Below are positions 9,501-15,500 of a stretch of DNA of 19,351 bases, one piece after another. The stretch comes from Phoronis ovalis (taxonomy: Eukaryota > Phoronida > Phoronidae). Location of the stretch: NCBI GenBank assembly GCA_028565635.1, contig JAOXYB010015877.1, forward strand, positions 1 to 19,351, written 5' to 3'. Both the position numbers and the translations under genes were made by a program. The number at the start of each line of letters is the position of its first letter. Position 1 is the stretch's first letter. The notes under the pieces were generated by a model. That model saw nothing but the letters and a program-made list of their open reading frames with translations, did no database searches and had not been told where the DNA came from.

Positions 9501-12500
9501 TTCAATGATAAGGTTGTAGCTGTTAGAATACTAAATAGTTTTGGAAAATTTATGTAAACAGCTGAACTATGTCAGCAGCACTATTTACTAACACTGCATG
9601 TACTCCAGGTACTTTACTGTTCAATGAAAGAATTGATTATTTTATATCAAAACATCATTTATGAAAGAGAAGTATCAATACCAGTAGTAATCTAGACCTT
9701 TACATGTAACAGTTCTTAATATTATTAAATATTCAGGGGAAGTGTTAGAGTCGTATTCTAAATATCTCAGGAACCAAAAGAATTGTTATGATTTTGCCTT
9801 CGATATATATAAGTATGGATTTGTAAAAAAAACTTGTTGTTGGCATTATTTTTTTAATATCTCACTTAATTTAGATTAAGTCCTCATTAAAATGTTCAGT
9901 TGTAATAAAATTTACTGTCTCAGTTGCGTTATAGTTATTGTATTTTGTGTTTGTTTGCTTTGTTGCCAGCTTTTACAATCTCTGACAATTTTAAAAACAA
10001 ACAATGGTAGGCTAAGCCAAGGATTAACTCATACTAGGTTACCTACTGAAAACTGTTAAATGAAAGATTTCATGTTATATGTGAGATTTGAACCTAATTT
10101 CAATCTCAATGTTTTTCCCTTAATGTTGTTGTTTTTTCTTTTAGTTGTGCACAATATCAAATTTAAAGATTTCCATGTTGATTGGAACAGTGCTAAAGAG
10201 GTCTTTGTTTTTAGCGAATCAACCTCATCAAAACTATACAGAAGTGTCAGTAAAAGACTGGGCATGCAAAAATGTAAGTTAGGGATTTTACCTGCTTGAA
10301 TATAGATTAATAAATTTGTGATTGGCTAAATTTTTTATGTTTAATACCATCATTATAATCATTGTATTTATTAAAACATGTATACTTTCTAAAAATGTTG
10401 ATGCCTCATTATGAAAAATTCATGAGGTTTATAATATAATGCTGTAATGGAAAAGCTAGTTATCAACTTCATGGTTTTCCATAGGGCATGGTGCAATCAC
10501 AACTTTTATGATCGCATTATAAAAAAGAAAGGATGACCAGGCTCTTGCTTCTACCAATAGTCTTCACTGCTATGCTTGGTGCTGTACTGTAATGCTTTGA
10601 ACTGCTGTCACTAACAGACATAATGGTCATAATTTAGTTGAATGCTTGTGTTTTTTAGCTGGTACTCCCATTCATCGGGGATATTGCAATGAAGCTCGAA
10701 TGGATGACAAACCATCAGATATCACTCACCTAGTTTTCGTAGTTCATGGTATTGGTCAAAAAATGGATACGGGTAAAATTGTGCGGTGCTGTTCAGAGTA
10801 AGCAAAATTATTATACTAATTATAATAAAATGGATTTACTGCTTTCACTGATATTTGTCAGTTAACTAATTTAAAAAATTGAGAAAAAAAACAATAAATA
10901 AATGTGACAATCTAACAAAAAGTGTAATTGCTTATTCTTTGTTAAAGAAACAAAACAAGTATTAGTCTGTACTACAGATTTGGAGAAGAATTTTATTACC
11001 GATTTTGGTAAACTTATGGTTATGTCACAGTTTACTCTGTTTTGTAAGTTATTATACCCTTTACTCTTCATTTGTTAGAAATTTACTTTGACAGGTTTCT
11101 AGTAATTCTTTGTATATTTTTCAGTTTAAGAGAATCTGTGTTAAAAGTGCAATCAAAATATTTCCCTAAATTGGAGGACACAGGTGAAAGAGCTGAGTTC
11201 TTGCCGGTAGAATGGAGGTCTTCTTTAAAATTGGATGGAGGTAAACTGTTTTAGATATTACCCTGTAGCGCAAATGATAAAAGATTAAACATCAACCGGG
11301 CTGATTCAGCCCCAAGGATGAAATATACATGTTATAAATTTACAATAATAAATCAATGTTTAAAAACTGTTTTGATAGTGCTGTACTCCAATGATACTTC
11401 AATTTCTTAAATTTCAATTGAAAAGTGAATTTGCTATGCAAGAAAAACATTAAAAATTGAATTTTGTGCTGGCAGAAAAGCCTAGCGTTATTTATAGGTT
11501 GACATAATTATGTAGAATCAGTAAAATGTTAGTCCAGTGAAAACATAAAAGCATAAACTCAGATAATGTTTAAGTTTGTATAAAAAGCATGACATGAATT
11601 TATAACTTTAATTACTACTGGGTAATTACATACAGATATATAGAACTCTAGTTTCCAGTTATCATACAACGTCTTGTTGCTTACGGGAAGCTACAGTGGA
11701 AAGAAATGAAAGTTTAGTCCATGTGTTATCCCTGGTAACAAAACGCCTTTCATTTCTTGAGTGTTTCATTTTACTGTATTTGTGTATTTTGTTACTTGAG
11801 TAAAATTGATCGATCACCGATTGAAACTTATTTTGTAATATTTTTTTAGACACTGTTGATTCCATCACACCCAACAAAGTGAAGGGGTTACGTCATCTCC
11901 TTAATAGTAGTGCAATGGATATTTTATATTATACCAGCCCTTTGTACAGATCAGAGGTAAACAGTCATGTGACAGTAATCAGCTATCGGCATAGTTATAT
12001 AACTTATTCCACCTGATTTGTTTTTTTTCAGATGGAGTTTCAGAATTTTTTGTCGGGCATTCAATTTAAGGGATTTAAAAATGATAATATGAAAAATATG
12101 TGCTAATAATTATTAATGTGTTTGCTATTGGAATTAACACCTTTTGTAATTGAAGGGTTTGATTTTATGCCTACAACCTCTTAAATCTGCCATTAATTTA
12201 ATATTTACCTTTAAACATTGGCTCAAATAAATACATATTCAAACAGGGAAACCTGTCATCTTGCCAAACGACAAGTTGTCGATGGAGAACTTATTGAATG
12301 CAGAAATGTGCTGAATATGTGCTTAGAAAAAAGCTACCAAAACTGCATTTTTGACATAGCTTGGGGTCTCTTTTTGAATTAAGCGTAAAACTTCATGTTT
12401 AATCGGTACTACTGTTTTAGATAACTCATGGCTTACAGAATAAGCTCAACAAACTGTACACTAGCTTCTGCATCAGACATCCTATGTTTGAAGCAGGTGG

Positions 12501-15500
12501 TGGAAAAGTTTCTATAGTTGGGCATTCTCTAGGTAAACTGTGTTAGTAACAAAGTGTGTTGTGTGCATTCATGCAATTACCAACAGCAATTATTACCTAA
12601 TGAAACTACTGGTATACTAACTGACTAATATATTTTAACACATATTCTACAGGTGTTGAACTTTTGCCAGCTCAAAGTGCTGGTATATTTCTACTAATTC
12701 TCAAAAGTGTACATATTTATGTACATTTTGCAATCCAGTATGCTGGCATTTTATAAAATTGTTTGTGTTGGTAATTGCATTGAGAATTTCATCATTTTCA
12801 TAATTTTAGCAACCAACAAGCAACGTATATTGGTTTGCGCACTTGTTTATTTTCTCTGTCTTTTGCTTTCTTTAGATCACTCATGGCCTCCAGACAGAAT
12901 TGAACCGATTATATAGCATGTTTTGTGTTAGAAATCCTTATTTTGAAGCAGGCGGAGGACAAGTCTCTATTATTGCTCATTCTTTAGGTAGTTTATAAGT
13001 TCATTTGTAATTAGTTCTTATTTACTCTATATTGTTGTACTGTATTCAGATTATGCAGTGGTTCTCTCTTGGTTCATTATTTTTTAAATGCTCACATAGA
13101 CTCACAAACTTATTTATTTAGTGCTTTATCATGTAACTGCTACACAAATTATGTACAACATATGTTGCAATCAATTTGAATTAATAAATCTAATATAAAT
13201 ATATATTCCGCCCACTAAGATATAAAAGTGATACCCTGGGACTCTCCATTTATAAAGGAGCTAAGTAATGAACCATATGAGTTTTAGTTCTGATTATTAT
13301 TTGAAATCTGGACACCATCAAAGTAAAAGATTGAGGGACTTTGAAATGCTTTTAAAATTTATATTTGTATTTAAATACATGGTTGTTGCTTTAACATAAT
13401 AAATGTATTAAAATACATATAAACACAATATTAATTTTTTTTCCTAAACCCTCACCTTTTATTGTCTATTGGACACCTGTGTTATTCAATGATGCATGAT
13501 CTATCTTATTTTAAGGTTGCGTCATAACATATGATATTATTACTGGCTGGAATCCTATAGAGCTGTATGACCATTATGTTACCAATGCAATAGTAAGTCT
13601 ATTTAATATTTTACCATCTGCTGCTGAAAAAATACGATTCCTTTTTGAGCTTATATTGACGAGAGCGTATTACTTGGAAAAATCACACTTTGATGTAATT
13701 TATGATAATTTAAAGATGTTTCCAATACATGCAGCACGACAAGTGTCAATTCTATAAGAATATTGTTTAGTTATCCTAATAATTATTTTTAGGCGTTAGA
13801 TATTGTCATTTGTTTGCATTAATAACTACAGAAATGTTTCAATGATTATATATAATTATATTAAATATAGTCTGGATAAATCAGAAACACCCCCACAAAA
13901 GAATGTCAAGTCCTTAGTATTAGAAAGACTGAGTTGCATGTGTAATATGTAAATCCAGATATGTCTGTTGATGCCTATCAGGACACCACTCTTGTTTCAT
14001 AGTGCTGCATAATCTTGCAGCTTTCAAAAACCTCTCATTCGTCCATGTTGAATCTGTTAGCTTCTGAGTGGAAATGTAAAACTGCTAAACAAATTGAAAA
14101 GGGTGTAGCTGGTGCCTTGGTGAGCGTCAGACAACTAACATTTTGTTTATTTATGTTTTCCAATGTTGACTTTGAAACTTTGTTTCTGAATTGAAATACT
14201 GTTAATATTCAGCAAGATTCTTGTATGTAAAAAAATCATAGTTTTAACTAAAATATTAACAAAAATGGTTAATACTGGTTTGATGGCAGTTGCAGATTAA
14301 TGATTTGGGTTGCACAAACCTATTTTTTTCTTTTCTGAATTGTAAACTATATAAATTAAAAGAAATATAGGTAATATATATTATTATTAAACATACCATC
14401 ACCAACCTAGAGATTTGAGTCGAGTTCCTATACACAACTTTGTATGTCTGTTAGACTAGGTTTTATAAAACTTTATCGGTTTAGAGGAAACAGGAAAATT
14501 TTTCGATAGTCCAAGTCAGTAGAATCATCATGTTATACTTCTAAATCATTGGTTCATGTAACAAAGCAAACTTTTTATGGTTGCTATGGCAACAGAATTA
14601 AAAATGTAAAGTTGTGGTGCTTTCAATATATTTCTAGAATTCCCATTTGTTTAAACATTGGCAAGTCAGTGACATATTTAAAAAATCAATTTTTCTCATA
14701 AAACAAATATATCAAACAGGTAACTCTTGAACCAAATATTAATATTGCCTGTTCAGATAAAACAAAAAAACTAGGTAAAAATGATGCTTTTTTTGCTTGT
14801 AACATTAAAAAAATTAGCCATTTGTTACTAGTTACAAATATTAAAGCACTGTTCTATGAAGTGTTTGGCAAAATTTCATTAAAAAAATAATTTTGGTCTG
14901 GATTTTTATTTGGGCAAATTTAACCTCCGGTTTTTACAGCTGGGCACAGTAATGACGTAATGTAGCGTCTGGTAGTATGACATCATGAACATGGTTTCTC
15001 CCAATAACATAACTGTACTGTAATGTAAGAGTACATTGTTGGAAAACTATTATTAAAATGTAATAAATGGTTGTGCATATGAACTCTTCCCATATCTCAA
15101 GTTCAGTCTGTGTTTTCAAAGTAAAACATCTGTGTATGTTCAATACATCTCATATGACATAGCAGTGTTACAAACTGTGTACACATGGCAGGTTGAGATA
15201 TTTCTGATTTGTAGTATCATTGATATCATGTTAGTTGTGTATTGTAGGAAGAAGTAGCCCATGAAGTTGATGGTGCAGCTCATTTAGTCTCAAGATTGGA
15301 GAAAAAGAGGAAGGAGTGAGTTCACTGTTGACCCCATTTTACTTTTTGGTTAAATTCCGTTATTTTCTCTGTGGTAAACGGTTTTGTCATAAGACACAAA
15401 TGTTCTTTGATCAGTAATGTAACTCTTTATAATCCAGGCATAGGTAATGAGGAGTTTTGTTTTTGCTGTTTAGACTGCTTACATGAACTTAGTGACATTG

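Noticed and set aside
12022-12070. Possible third copy of exon 7 (TTTTTTTTCAG then GGGCATTC)
   Set aside because: The acceptor and the GGGCATTC word are only about 23 nt apart, against 100 nt in the true exons. The intervening sequence does not encode the exon.
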